64,000 bases of DNA, taken from NCBI GenBank assembly GCA_002292285.1, contig DBBP01000008.1, positions 186,001 through 250,000 on the forward strand, given 5' to 3'. Position 1 is the first letter of the stretch. Each line of letters begins with the position of its first letter. The position numbers and the translations under genes are program-made. The stretch comes from Proteobacteria bacterium UBA981 (lineage in GTDB: Bacteria > Pseudomonadota > Gammaproteobacteria > Ga0077536). Under the pieces are notes generated by a model. It searched no databases. It saw nothing but the letters and a program-made list of their open reading frames with translations, and had not been told where the DNA came from. Positions 27,492-37,500 of this stretch are shown here, in pieces.

Positions 27492-27589
27492 GTGGGTCTC
27501 CTGTAAGTTGCGCCGACACGGAGCAGGTACCACCCGCGGCAGGTCACAACTGGCGGTTGAATTGTCTTCGCTCTGACAACGGCGTTCAG

Positions 27590-28042
27590 CTAACGATAAT
27601 GTTCACCGGCGTTAAATGCTGCATCGTCTGCAAGCACCCCCTTGCCAGGAACATGATTGACTTCAAGGCGGGTACCAATCGGGTCCTCAAACAATACCGA
27701 ATAGTAGCCGGGGGCCCACTCTCCGATTTCCGGTGCGTGGACGATGGGTGTCCCGATGCTGATGAGAAATTCATGCACGGCGTCAACGTCGGCGTTGTTG
27801 CGCGCGCGAAAGCATAAATGATGTAAGCCGATGCTGTTCTGACGAAATCGTTCATGTTCGAACTCGGGTGCACATTTACTGACGCCAAGAGCGGTCCGGG
27901 CACCGACGTAATAAATCATCTCATCACCATCGAAGGTTTGTGTTAAACCTAAAAACGGCAATAGCTGAGTGTAAAATTCACGGCACGCTTGCCAGTTGCT
28001 GACGCTGATGATGACGTGCGCCATGCCATTGACTTCAATCAT
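27590..28042 (-). CDS. VOC family (glyoxalase/bleomycin resistance-fold) protein
   Basis: 150 residues. Starts MIEVNGMAHVIISVSNWQAC, with REFYTQLLPFLGL, then GLHHLCFRARNNADVDAVHEFL, and ends with YYSVLFEDPIGTRLEVNHVPG. This is the paired beta-alpha-beta-beta-beta VOC fold. His-8-type and Glu metal ligands (AHVI..., RLEV) fit a single-metal enzyme such as a glyoxalase, extradiol dioxygenase or methylmalonyl-CoA epimerase relative. The frame is open from 28156, but the ATG at 28042 is preceded by GGAGAG. It lies in the acyl-CoA gene run. Confidence 0.85.
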   Translation of the reverse strand: MIEVNGMAHVIISVSNWQACREFYTQLLPFLGLTQTFDGDEMIYYVGARTALGVSKCAPEFEHERFRQNSIGLHHLCFRARNNADVDAVHEFLISIGTPIVHAPEIGEWAPGYYSVLFEDPIGTRLEVNHVPGKGVLADDAAFNAGEHYR

Positions 28043-28062
28043 GCGGTATCTCTCCAGTAATC

Positions 28063-28737
28063 CTATGCGGCTACGAGCCACACCATAGTGACGACAATCC
28101 ACGTTGCTTCGTTGGCACCCTCGCCGATTGCGAGCCCGAAGCGTTCTCGATCCCATCCTGAGATCCGAATCGAGAATCCGATTTGGGCTAGCCGCATCGT
28201 GATGATCAAATGTCCCGCAATTATCGCGAATAGTGCGATCCCGTCACCCCCGTCGCGCAGAATGTTCCACGCGAGTGTAATTTGCGGCACGCTCTTCAAA
28301 AATACGGCAAACGACGCCCGCACCATCGCGTCGCTGACTGCCATTTGACGTACTCTGGCAACAACGACCGAGGCAACTATCCCAACACCGGTGATCGCGA
28401 GCGTGACGGTGTCCACGACACTCCAGCTAGAGTCGGCGACGAGCAGCATGATCAGGTTTGCCGCTATCGCTATCGCCCAGGTGGTGTAAACGACCACGGT
28501 CTGACGCATAAAACGATCGGGGCGACGTCGCAGTGCGCTAGTTGCAAGTGCCAGATTGACCAGCAAAAAAGCGAACCAAAGAGCGAACCAGGTGATGCTG
28601 ATGCCGGCCACGCTGGACAGCATGGTGACGCCCTGAGTAATGCCGAATCCGATGGCGCACCCAAGCTGAGCGACGAATAGCGCGTCGTTTACGACCCTGT
28701 CACGGCGGGCGCTAGCCGTGACAGCGGCCGCATTCAC
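28063..28737 (-). CDS. Multi-pass membrane protein, unknown
   Basis: 224 residues with six or seven hydrophobic segments (for example ISITWFALWFAFLLVNLALA, and ITGVGIVASVVVARV). A conserved-looking KSVPQITLAWNILRDG stretch resembles a PQ-loop repeat, but I cannot confirm that family. Overlaps the stop of the upstream MaoC gene by 4 bp, so it is coupled to the acyl-CoA operon; its role there is unknown. Confidence 0.65.
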   Translation of the reverse strand: MNAAAVTASARRDRVVNDALFVAQLGCAIGFGITQGVTMLSSVAGISITWFALWFAFLLVNLALATSALRRRPDRFMRQTVVVYTTWAIAIAANLIMLLVADSSWSVVDTVTLAITGVGIVASVVVARVRQMAVSDAMVRASFAVFLKSVPQITLAWNILRDGGDGIALFAIIAGHLIITMRLAQIGFSIRISGWDRERFGLAIGEGANEATWIVVTMVWLVAA

Positions 28738-29183
28738 GCGAGCGCGATGACTGCTGTGCCGCTGGTTTTCGCTTCGCCGTTTTGATCTGCAGCCTGAACT
28801 TCAACTCGGATGCAGCGATTGTCCCCGTCACTAAATTTTTCCGTGACACGCCCGGTGGCCGTGATCGCGTCGCCAATACGGGTCATGGCGAGGAAGCGGG
28901 TGTCGAAACTCACAATCGCCTGCTGAGGCACCCAATTGGTCAGCAATCGCCCGGTGTAACCCATAACCAGCATGCCGTGAGCGATGACGTCACCAAGTCC
29001 CGCGTCGCGCGCAAAGTCGAGATCAACGTGCACCGGGTTATGGTCTCCCGAAGCGCCACAGTAAATCGCGAGCGTTTGGCGGCTGAGCGGCGGCATATCC
29101 AATGGCGGTAGTTCGAAACCAGTAGCGATGTCGTCATAGTTCGGTAACGGCGCAAGTCCGGCCGGTGTTGTGTGTTCAGTCAT
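28734..29183 (-). CDS. MaoC-like hydratase/dehydratase (C-terminal type, hot-dog fold)
   Basis: 149 residues. Contains FARDAGLGDVIAHGMLVMGY, the MaoC hydratase 2 motif (Asp then His in D-x4-H-G), after IYCGASGDHNPVHVDLDF, the second half of the hot-dog substrate site. Likely hydrates an enoyl-CoA together with the upstream N-terminal-type subunit, with which it overlaps by 8 bases; the two-subunit pair resembles ChsH1/ChsH2-type steroid or MaoC enzymes. Substrate unknown. Confidence 0.88.
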   Translation of the reverse strand: MTEHTTPAGLAPLPNYDDIATGFELPPLDMPPLSRQTLAIYCGASGDHNPVHVDLDFARDAGLGDVIAHGMLVMGYTGRLLTNWVPQQAIVSFDTRFLAMTRIGDAITATGRVTEKFSDGDNRCIRVEVQAADQNGEAKTSGTAVIALA

Positions 29184-29640
29184 GGCGAATCACCAGAGTG
29201 CGGTCGAATTCTGCAACGGGGGTACCGTCGTGCGCGCTTACGAAATTACGATGCACGAGGAATTCGAGTGCACCACCTTTCTTTGCATACACATCCATAA
29301 CCTCGCCGCGGAAGCTCAGGATGTCGCCGGCGCAGGCGGTGCGATGGTAGGTAAAATTTTGTTCCCCATGCAGCACTTTGGGTAGCGGAATGCCGAGGGT
29401 GTGGAACCAGTCGTAAGGTTCGTCACGTTCCATTTCGAGGCAGAAAAAAAAGGTCGGCGGGACTGGAATGGACGCATAGCCTGCGGCAATCGCGGCTGCC
29501 TCGTCAAAGTAAATCGGATTACGTTCGCCAATCGCCTTGGCGAATAACCGCAGACGCCCTTTTTCTACTTCAACATCTAATTTGGGGGTCTGATGACCAA
29601 TCACTGCTGGTGTGAGAACTGCCACAGTGTTTTCTGTCAT
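29176..29640 (-). CDS. MaoC N-terminal (FAS1-like) dehydratase domain protein
   Basis: 154 residues. The opening GHQTPKLDVEVEKGRLRLF, then IGERNPIYFDEAAAIAAGYASIPVPPTF and VLHGEQNFTYHRTACAGD define the N-terminal half of the two-subunit MaoC hydratase, without the catalytic Asp-His of the partner. The start at 29640 overlaps the upstream SDR stop by four bases. Probably the partner subunit of the following gene. Confidence 0.88.
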   Translation of the reverse strand: MTENTVAVLTPAVIGHQTPKLDVEVEKGRLRLFAKAIGERNPIYFDEAAAIAAGYASIPVPPTFFFCLEMERDEPYDWFHTLGIPLPKVLHGEQNFTYHRTACAGDILSFRGEVMDVYAKKGGALEFLVHRNFVSAHDGTPVAEFDRTLVIRHD

Positions 29641-30464
29641 GGTGAGTCGTCCATTCTGAGTTTGCGAAAATCGCGAATCATTTGGCGACCAGCGCCTGTG
29701 CCGAAGCGCGAATTCAAGCGATAAAGCCACCAGAATATCTGCGCATAGCGCGGAAAAACGATAACGGCCACATTGCGTTCCACGCCACGCAGGATTTTGC
29801 TTGCGGCGACGTCTGCCGGGACCTTTTTGAACGGCAATTCGTCGCCAAGGGCGTCACTTTGCACGTTGACCGCCTGACTCGCTGTGTAGATGTTGGACTC
29901 GATAAATCCGGGACATACCGCGCTTACCTTCACACCCAGCGCCTCCCCTTCGGCGCGCAAACCTGTCGATAAGCCGACCACGGCGAACTTCGTCGTGCCG
30001 TACGGAATATTCGTCGGAAAAGGGATCAGGCCGGATAACGAGGCAATATTGACGATATGACCGAAACCCTGACGCGCCATGATTTTGTAGGCGCAGCTGG
30101 TGCCGTAGAGGACGCCCATCAAATTGACGTCAATGACACGACGCCAGTGTTCAATTTCCAAATCACGTGCGTCGCCGGCGATGGCAATGCCGGCATTGTT
30201 GAAGATGTAATCGAGGCGCCCGTGTGCCCCGGCGACAGCGCTGACGTGCCGCGTCACAGCATCCGCGTCAGTCACATCGAGAGGTTCATGCGTTGCGCGG
30301 CCTGGGCCTGCAGTGTTGATATCACGGGCTGTCTGTGCGGCGGCGCCAGCATCGATGTCGGATACGGTAACGACTGCACCATCAGCGCCGAGAGCCAGCG
30401 CCAACGCGCGTCCGATGCCCGAGCCGGCACCAGTAATCAAACAGACTTTATCGTTAAAACTCAT
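29637..30464 (-). CDS. SDR family NAD(P)-dependent oxidoreductase
   Basis: 275 residues. Short-chain dehydrogenase marks: VCLITGAGSGIGRALALALG (cofactor), SDIDAGA (likely NAD preference), FNNAGIA, and the catalytic set SLSG with YGTTKFAV (Ser, Tyr, Lys). After residue 200 come PGFIESNIYTAS and a lipid-type C terminus ending FRKLRM. First gene of a coupled minus-strand run with MaoC subunits, so a 3-hydroxyacyl-CoA dehydrogenase role is plausible. ATG at 30464 is preferred over the frame's first ATG at 30539 because of the family N terminus. Confidence 0.88.
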   Translation of the reverse strand: MSFNDKVCLITGAGSGIGRALALALGADGAVVTVSDIDAGAAAQTARDINTAGPGRATHEPLDVTDADAVTRHVSAVAGAHGRLDYIFNNAGIAIAGDARDLEIEHWRRVIDVNLMGVLYGTSCAYKIMARQGFGHIVNIASLSGLIPFPTNIPYGTTKFAVVGLSTGLRAEGEALGVKVSAVCPGFIESNIYTASQAVNVQSDALGDELPFKKVPADVAASKILRGVERNVAVIVFPRYAQIFWWLYRLNSRFGTGAGRQMIRDFRKLRMDDSP

Positions 30465-30541
30465 GGTGTCCCTGTCACCACCACGACGCGGGGGGTGTTG
30501 CCGTATCATAGCAATCCCGGCAACGAATGAGGACTGCAACC

Positions 30542-31045
30542 ATGAGTGAAGCTTTGCGTGAGGCCGTTAGTGCGACCCAGGAAAATTTCCGGCTAAACCC
30601 CTCCGATGCGCGCGCGAGCTTTCACACCAGCTCGACCCTGCGGGAAGGCTTGCGTTCGGATATCAAGGTCCGAGATCACCAACTCGTGGTCGACGAACCG
30701 CCGCAGTTGGGCGGCACCGACGCTGGCCCCAATCCTATCGAATTGGTGCTCGCCGCCTTGGGCGCCTGCCAGGAGATTACCTACAAAGCCTACGGTACGG
30801 CACTCGGCATTGAGGTACGCGGGGTTTCCGTTGAACTCGACGGCGAAATTGATTTGCGTGGTTTTTTTGGCGTGGACGACGACGTGCGAGCAGGTTTTGA
30901 TGCCATTAAGGGCCGCGTCGTGATCGATTCAGATGCATCTGCCGCCGACCTTGAGCATCTCAAGCGCGTGGTCGACGCGCATTGCCCGGTACTCGATATG
31001 TTATCTACACCGGTGCCGGTGGTCCTCGAATTAGCAGGGAAATAA
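30542..31045 (+). CDS. OsmC family peroxiredoxin-like protein
   Basis: 167 residues. OsmC/Ohr-type motifs: GPNPIELVLAALGACQEITY with a Cys, and VVDAHCPVLDML with the second Cys. In this family the two Cys reduce organic hydroperoxides. ATG at 30542 has GAGG upstream. Cys (not Sec) at both sites, although OsmC is a family that can carry Sec. Divergent from the SDR gene and 6 bases before the next gene. Confidence 0.88.
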   Translation: MSEALREAVSATQENFRLNPSDARASFHTSSTLREGLRSDIKVRDHQLVVDEPPQLGGTDAGPNPIELVLAALGACQEITYKAYGTALGIEVRGVSVELDGEIDLRGFFGVDDDVRAGFDAIKGRVVIDSDASAADLEHLKRVVDAHCPVLDMLSTPVPVVLELAGK

Positions 31046-31051
31046 ACGCGC

Positions 31052-31726
31052 ATGAGTGAAGACGGGATTAAGCTGCTGGATTGCGTTGAAATCGAGCCTA
31101 AAAACACCGCTACGGCGAGCGTCATCTGGCTGCACGGCCTGGGTGCTAATGGACACGACTTTGAACCTGTGGTCCCACATCTGGGCATCGCCGAAGATCT
31201 GGCCGTACGTTTCGTCTTTCCGCACGCCCCAAGTATCCCGGTCACGATCAATAACGGCGTCGAGATGCCCGCGTGGTACGACATTCTGGAGATGAATCTT
31301 GAGCGGCAGATTGATGAAGCGCAGTTGCGCGCGTCCGCCGATGCGGTGGTCAGTCTGATCAAACGCGAAAACGAACGTGGGGTGGAGAGTTCGCGCATCA
31401 TCATCGCCGGGTTTTCCCAAGGCGGCGCCGTCGCTTTCGAGTTGGCCCTGAGCTATCCCGAACGCCTGGCGGGCTTGATTGCCCTGTCGACGTATTTTGC
31501 GACGCGCAACACTGTGGCGCTAAGCTCAGCTAACGCAGATTTGCCGGCTTTTATAGGCCACGGCAAGGCCGATCCGATGGTCCCGGAAAGTTTCGGCGCG
31601 GCGAGCTTCAGCCATTTGACAGAAATGGGCTACCCGGTCGAGTACCACACCTATCCCCTCGAACATGGTGTCGATCTCGACGAGATCAAAGATATCGGTG
31701 TCTGGATCAACGCCCGCCTCGGCTAG
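31052..31726 (+). CDS. Alpha/beta hydrolase, carboxylesterase/phospholipase family
   Basis: 224 residues. GFSQGGAVAFELALS is the nucleophile elbow (G-F-S-Q-G), GHGKADPMVPESF holds the Asp and LEHGVDLDEI the His of the triad. This is the PF02230 group (carboxylesterase/thioesterase-like, cytosolic). Natural substrate unknown; short acyl esters or lysophospholipids in relatives. Starts 6 bases after OsmC and is likely co-transcribed. Confidence 0.88.
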   Translation: MSEDGIKLLDCVEIEPKNTATASVIWLHGLGANGHDFEPVVPHLGIAEDLAVRFVFPHAPSIPVTINNGVEMPAWYDILEMNLERQIDEAQLRASADAVVSLIKRENERGVESSRIIIAGFSQGGAVAFELALSYPERLAGLIALSTYFATRNTVALSSANADLPAFIGHGKADPMVPESFGAASFSHLTEMGYPVEYHTYPLEHGVDLDEIKDIGVWINARLG

Positions 31727-31898
31727 CAGTCGGGTCGCATTAAGCGCCACAAGATCCTTATTTGGGGCGGTGTGCGGTGCTTGACCTGCAACGCCGTTGG
31801 CGTCGTTAGCTCAATGTCATTATTCTCGGCGCCCCATAAACTGACCGACAGAACAATCTAAATCTACACTTAAGGACGCGACTCAGGAGAACGAAATT

Positions 31899-32969
31899 AT
31901 GGATTTCGGATTCGTATTCATGGGCGATTGCCACATCCATGGCGACGTCAAATTCGCGGAAGACCACGGGTTTTCCCATGCCTGGCTTTACGATACGCAG
32001 ATGCTGGGTAGCGAGGTCTACGCGGCGCTGGCGCTGTGCGCTGATCGCACCAGCACCATCAAGCTTGGCCCCGGCGTGACGAATCCGGCCTCGCGCATCG
32101 CCCCACTGTCCGCGTGCGGTATGGCGACCATCAATTCGCTCGCCCCAGGGCGCGCGATTATGGGCATCGGCACGGGCAACACGACCCGCCGCACTATGGG
32201 CATGCCGGCAGCAAAAGTTGCCGAGCTTGAAGAGCACGTGCGCGTGTGCCGCGATTTGTTTGATCGCAAAGTCACTGACTACAGCGAAGGCGAGCGTCAT
32301 CGCAAAATCAAGTTTCTGAATCCGGACCTCGGATTTATCGATCTCAACAACCGCATCCCGATCTACGTTTCCGCCAGCGGCCCACGCGTGGCACAGCTGG
32401 CTGGCCGCATCGCTGACGGCATTATTTTGTTCGGCGCGGTGCACCCTGATTTGGTCAAGTGGATGCTGCGTAATTTACGCGAAGGGGCGGAAGCGGCCGG
32501 GCGGAACCCGGACGATATCTACGTGCTGTCCATGACAGCCTTCTACCTGACCGACTCGGACGAAGAAATCGAAACACGTGCTGTGCGCGAAGCCGTCGGC
32601 CCGATGGTCGCTTCCTCGAGCAATATCTTTGCGCTGTCGTCCCACCAAGACCCCAGTGCGTTACCGGACGGCCTGCGAGACGAATTGCTCGCTTTCACAG
32701 ACGTTTACCGCGAACCGGACGCACCGGTTGAGACCAGGCACCTGAAGCTCTATGAAGGTTATCTGCAACACCTGAAAGATGAGCACGAGGCGCTCATGAC
32801 GAAGAAGATCATTCAGGCCACGACCCTAACCGGGACGAAGCAGGAAGTCGTCGGGATGATTGAAGCAATGCGCGATGCGGGCGTTGACCAGGTCGCCATC
32901 CAACCGATCCGCCCGACCCGCGAAGTCGTTCAGCAAGTCGCGACGGAGATCATGCCGCTGTTTAACTAG
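31899..32969 (+). CDS. LLM class F420-dependent oxidoreductase-like protein
   Basis: 356 residues. Starts MDFGFVFMGDCHIHGDVKFA, then AWLYDTQMLGSEVYAALALC, LGPGVTNPASR, LAPGRAIMGIGTGNTTRRTMG and IPIYVSASGPRVAQLAGRIA. These blocks match methylene-tetrahydromethanopterin-reductase-like members of the luciferase family, probably F420 or FMN enzymes. AGGAGA lies just upstream. Not linked to an operon; the 172 bases before it show no feature. Confidence 0.85.
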   Translation: MDFGFVFMGDCHIHGDVKFAEDHGFSHAWLYDTQMLGSEVYAALALCADRTSTIKLGPGVTNPASRIAPLSACGMATINSLAPGRAIMGIGTGNTTRRTMGMPAAKVAELEEHVRVCRDLFDRKVTDYSEGERHRKIKFLNPDLGFIDLNNRIPIYVSASGPRVAQLAGRIADGIILFGAVHPDLVKWMLRNLREGAEAAGRNPDDIYVLSMTAFYLTDSDEEIETRAVREAVGPMVASSSNIFALSSHQDPSALPDGLRDELLAFTDVYREPDAPVETRHLKLYEGYLQHLKDEHEALMTKKIIQATTLTGTKQEVVGMIEAMRDAGVDQVAIQPIRPTREVVQQVATEIMPLFN

Positions 32970-33027
32970 CGGCCCCAGCCATTGCGAGCGGTCACAGTGC
33001 AGTCTGCTATCAGGCGAAGATTCTGGC

Positions 33028-34152
33028 TCAGGCGTCAGCCAGCAAGCCATCGATTGCAAATGCCTGGGCCGGCTTACTGAATCCTTTGAGCTGCAGTGGC
33101 GGGAGCGCTGTGTGAGCGACGAACGTCTCCACTTTGGCCATAATTTTGCGGTCGACCAGGATCTGACCGCCCGCTGCTTCGCCACACAGGCGGGCAGCGA
33201 GATTCGTCACGTTACCTATCGCGGCGTAGTCGCGACGACCCTCAAAGCCGATCAGCCCGAGCGTCGCATAACCTTGGGCGATGCCACAGCCGAGCCCCAA
33301 GTCGAAGCCACGTTTGTGCCATAGGTCACTGAGCGGCAAAAACGCTCGCTGCATCGCCAGCGCCATCGTGACAGCCTGAACCGCAGGTTGTTCGACCGGC
33401 AACGGGTCATTAAAAAAGACCATCAACGAGTCACCGGCGAAGCGCTCCAGCGTGCCGGCATGATCGAGCACAATCGTGCCCATCTGGGCGTGGTACTCGT
33501 GCAGTAGCTCCATCACCTCTTCGGGCTCCGCAGTATCGGTAAAGCGCGTGAATCCGCGTAGATCGATAAACACCACACTGATTTCGCGTCGATGGGTTTT
33601 TAGCAACTCCTCGCCGCCGGCGACGATGGCCTCGGCCAGCGGCGGCGAAAAGAATCCTTTCAGGCGCTCGAGTCGTTCCAACTGGCCGACTTGGGCTTCG
33701 ACACGTTCCTCCAGACGCTGATTCCAATCAGCGAGTTGCGCTGCCTGGACCTTCACTTCATCCTGCAAAAGCTTAATTCGCAGCAAGGATTTTACCCGTG
33801 CCATCAGCTCGGGTCGGTTGATGGGTTTGGTGATGAAGTCATCCGCACCGGCCTCGATGCCTTTAATGCGCTCTTGTTGGGGATCAAGTGATGTACACAG
33901 CACCACCGGCAGCAAAGCCGTGTCCGGATTGGCACGAATGCGCTTGCAAACGTCGTAACCGGACAAGCCAGGCATCATGATGTCGAGCAATACGATATCC
34001 GGTGGGTCGGTCTCAATGTGGCTCAGCGCCTCCTCGCCGTTGATTGCGGCGCCGACGTCGTAGCCGCTCATGGTCAACACATCGACCAGCAATTTGACAT
34101 TCGCCGGGGTGTCGTCGACGACCAGGATTTTCGCCGCAGGCATCGTCGTCAT
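33028..34152 (-). CDS. Response regulator with class III adenylate/guanylate cyclase output
   Basis: 374 residues. Receiver domain (residues ~5-120) with acidic pocket VDD and phospho-acceptor Asp in PDIVLLDIMMPG. A coiled-coil-like helix follows, then a class III cyclase domain (~180-370) with VVFIDLRGFTRFTD (metal Asp), a second metal Asp in GDSLMVFFND, and RRDYAAIGNVTNLAARLCGEAAGGQI. Phosphorylation of the receiver should control cyclic nucleotide synthesis. Specificity for ATP or GTP is not certain. Starts with a 4-bp overlap after the CheY-like gene and thus belongs to the eight-GAF kinase operon. Confidence 0.9.
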   Translation of the reverse strand: MTTMPAAKILVVDDTPANVKLLVDVLTMSGYDVGAAINGEEALSHIETDPPDIVLLDIMMPGLSGYDVCKRIRANPDTALLPVVLCTSLDPQQERIKGIEAGADDFITKPINRPELMARVKSLLRIKLLQDEVKVQAAQLADWNQRLEERVEAQVGQLERLERLKGFFSPPLAEAIVAGGEELLKTHRREISVVFIDLRGFTRFTDTAEPEEVMELLHEYHAQMGTIVLDHAGTLERFAGDSLMVFFNDPLPVEQPAVQAVTMALAMQRAFLPLSDLWHKRGFDLGLGCGIAQGYATLGLIGFEGRRDYAAIGNVTNLAARLCGEAAGGQILVDRKIMAKVETFVAHTALPPLQLKGFSKPAQAFAIDGLLADA

Positions 34153-34523
34153 GTTTTATCGCCCGCGCAAAACCGACTCACCGTTGCAACGAATTCCTTG
34201 AGGTCGATCGGTTTGCTGACGAAGCCATCGAATCCGGCATCACTGACGCGGCTGCGATCGCCAGCGGTGACCGAGGCGGTAAATGCCACCACTGGAATTT
34301 CCGCTGTGGCTGGCTCAGCGCGCAAACGCGCCAGCGCTTCTACCCCGTCTATGCCGGGCAGCTGGATATCCATCAAGACCAGCTTGGGCAGCTTTGCAAC
34401 GGCAGTGAGCACGCCCTCCTCGCCAGTGCCGGCTGTCACAACAGCAAAACCCTTGGCCTCAAGAATGTCGCGAGCGAGTTTGAGATTAAGTGGGTTGTCT
34501 TCAACGATCAGGACCAGGTTCAT
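34149..34523 (-). CDS. Single-domain (CheY/DivK-like) response regulator
   Basis: 124 residues, receiver domain only: LIVEDNPLNLKLARDILEAK, then phosphoacceptor in LVLMDIQLPGIDG, Thr/Ser switch in VAFTAS and VSKPID with the conserved Lys. No output domain, so it probably shuttles phosphate or acts through protein contact, between the kinase upstream and the receiver-cyclase downstream. Overlaps both neighbours by 4 bp. Confidence 0.93.
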   Translation of the reverse strand: MNLVLIVEDNPLNLKLARDILEAKGFAVVTAGTGEEGVLTAVAKLPKLVLMDIQLPGIDGVEALARLRAEPATAEIPVVAFTASVTAGDRSRVSDAGFDGFVSKPIDLKEFVATVSRFCAGDKT

Positions 34524-37500
34524 ATTTGCCTCGGGATGGTAAAACTGAACGTCGACCCTTGCTCTGGTGCGCTCGTGACGCTGATCGTCCCGCCATGCAA
34601 CTCGACGAATCGCTTCGTTAATGCGAGTCCGAGGCCCGTGCCCTCTTGCTTGTTAGCGTAATTTCCGCCGACCTGACGAAACTCCTGAAACACAGTTTCC
34701 TGATCGCCTGCGGCAATGCCGATGCCCGTGTCCGCCACCGAGATTTCGAGTGCGTCCTCCCCCAAGGTCGCGTTGACGTCTATGCGACCGCCATCTGGCG
34801 TAAATTTCACCGCGTTAGAAAGCAGATTCAGCATAATTTGTTTCAACTTGCGCTGGTCGGCGCACATGTCGCCAAGCTTGGCCGGCGCGTTGAGATCAAG
34901 CGCAATGCCGTGTTGTTGAGCGCGTTCGCGAATAAGGGTGAGCGAATTGGCGAGCGCTTCTGCAACATCAAATGTCTCAAGATCAAGTTCCATGCGCCCG
35001 GCTTCGATCTTCGACAAATCGAGAATGTCATTAATTAAGGCCAGCAAATGCTTGCCCGAGCCGTAGATGTCCTTGAGGTAGTCATCCTGCTTCTCATTCA
35101 GCTCGCCGAACATGCGCTCCAGCAACACTTCCGAAAAACCGATGATCGCGTTCAGGGGGGTGCGTAGTTCGTGCGACATGTTGGCGAGGAATTCCGATTT
35201 ATGCCGATCGGAAATTTCAAGCTGACGGCTCTTGTTTTCGATTTCGTGGAACAGGCGGGCGTTTTCAATCGCGATCACGGCCTGGTCCGCGAATGTAGTG
35301 AACAGTTCCATTTCCTTGTCAGTAAATGCTCGGACGGGTTGGCGCATGATGACCAGTGAGCCGACCCCGCGGCCTTCCCACAGCATCGGCGCGATCAAAC
35401 TTGAGTAGTTGCCGATACGCTCGTAGGCGACGCGATAAACCGGCAGCATGTCCTCGAGTTTACTCACATCCGGAACATGTATCAGACGGCGTTCGTGCAA
35501 CGCCACGGCGGTGAACGTCTGGTCAAGAGGCATGGGGAACATTTCGCTACTGTCTTCAACCAAAGGACCACGCAGTGCGCCGATATGGGCGAGGCCGTCG
35601 TCGCCGACGAGGATGATCGCGAGCTGTTCGGCCTCGAACAAACGCTCGCAACTGTCGAGGATTTTCTCGAACACCGGCGTCGTATCTGAGACCGAACTAC
35701 TGATTACGCGCAATACTTCCGCAGTCGCGGTTTGTTGTTCTAGCGCCTCGCTGGTCTCGTTGAATAACCGCGCGTTCTGAATTGCGATGACGGCCTGGTC
35801 TGCGAATGTCGTCAGCAATGCGATTTCGTTAGTCGTGAACGCTTTCGGCGGTTGTCGTATGAGATTAATGGAACCGACGCCCTGGCTCTCCCACAACATA
35901 GGTGCCGTCAGATAGGAGAAGTTGCCGATACTCTCGTAAATGCGGCGAAACCCTGGCGGAAAATCAGTAACGAGACTGACATCCGGGATATGTACGACGC
36001 GGCGCTCGCGTAGCGCCACCGACGACATGGTGTGCTCGAGCGGCATCGGGTACAGCTCGCTTGCCGCCTCGACCTGGCTGCCGCGAAGGCCACCTGCGTG
36101 CATCAGTCCATCTTCGCCGACGAGCAAGATGGCGAGCTGCTCGGTTGCGAACAAACCGTCGCAACTGTCAAGAATTTTTTCGAACACGGGCGCCGTATCC
36201 GAGACCGAACTGCTGATCACACTCAACACTTCAGCGGTCGCGGTTTGCTGTTCCAGCGCTTCCCTGGTCTCGTTGAATAAGCGTGCATTCTGAATCGCGA
36301 TCACAGCCTGATCAGCGAACGTACCGAGCAACCCGATCTCCTTATCTGAGAACGCTCGCGGCGGCTGGCGAATCAGGCTGATAACCCCAATGCCACCGCC
36401 TTCCCACAGCAGCGGGGCGGCGACGAAGGAAAAATTCCCGATGCGACTGCCAATGTCCCGCAGCACGCTTGGCGGGTCTTCGAGCACCGCGAGATCGGGA
36501 TAGTGCACCGTGGTCCCAGCCGCGAACGCGATAGGCGCGGCAGTTTGCTCGCTAGGGCGCGGAAACTCCGCTCGTGCGTTGTGCTCCCCCGGGCCGCGAA
36601 ACGCGGCGATGTCGGCCATGCCATCGCCATCGACGAGCAGCAGGGCAAGTTGATCAGAATCAAACAGCCGCTCACAGCTATCCAGGATTTTCTCAAACAC
36701 CGGGGCGGTATCGGCGACCGAGCTGCTGATCACACGCAACACTTCAGCCGTTGCAGTTTGCTGCTCCAATGCCTCGCGAGTTTCATTGAACAGGCGCACA
36801 TTCTCAATTGCGATGACAGCTTGTTCGGCGAACGTTTGTAACAGGCTCACGAGCTTGTCGGCGAATACGCCGGTTCGTTTACGTGCCACCATCAAGGTGC
36901 CGAGTACACGCCCGTCACGCATCAGCGGCACGGCAAGTGCGCTGCTCCACGATTGTGCTCCAGCTGGTAGAGAAAATTCCGCATCGGCACTACTGTCCGG
37001 TATCTGAACCGGTGCACACGCGAGCACGCAACGCCCGTTCAGGGTCGCCCGCGTCGGACGCATAGGAAACGCGGCCTGCGCCTCGTCACGCGCCGCTGCA
37101 GTCATTTCGCGGATCGCGGCGATGTGTAATTGTTCGCCGTCAAAGCGCAAACCAGCGCCCATCTCGGCGTTGCACAAGGCCATCGCGCGTTCCGTGATCG
37201 CCTCGAACACCGGCTGCACGTCGGTCGGTGATTCCGAAATCACGCGCAGCACGTCGCTGATGGCGGTCTGCTGCTCCAGCGCCTCCTCGGTTTCTTTAAA
37301 CAGCCGCACGTTCTCGATGGCGATGACCGCCTGATCAGCAAAGGTCTTAAGCAGATTGACCTGTTTATCTGGGAAAAGACCGGTTTGCTTGCGCGCGACC
37401 ATGAGCGAACCGACAACTTGTCCATCGCGCAGCAACGGTACGGCAAGACCGCTGCGCGCCTCCTGGGCAGCCGCTTGCATGAGATATTCCGAATCAGCGA

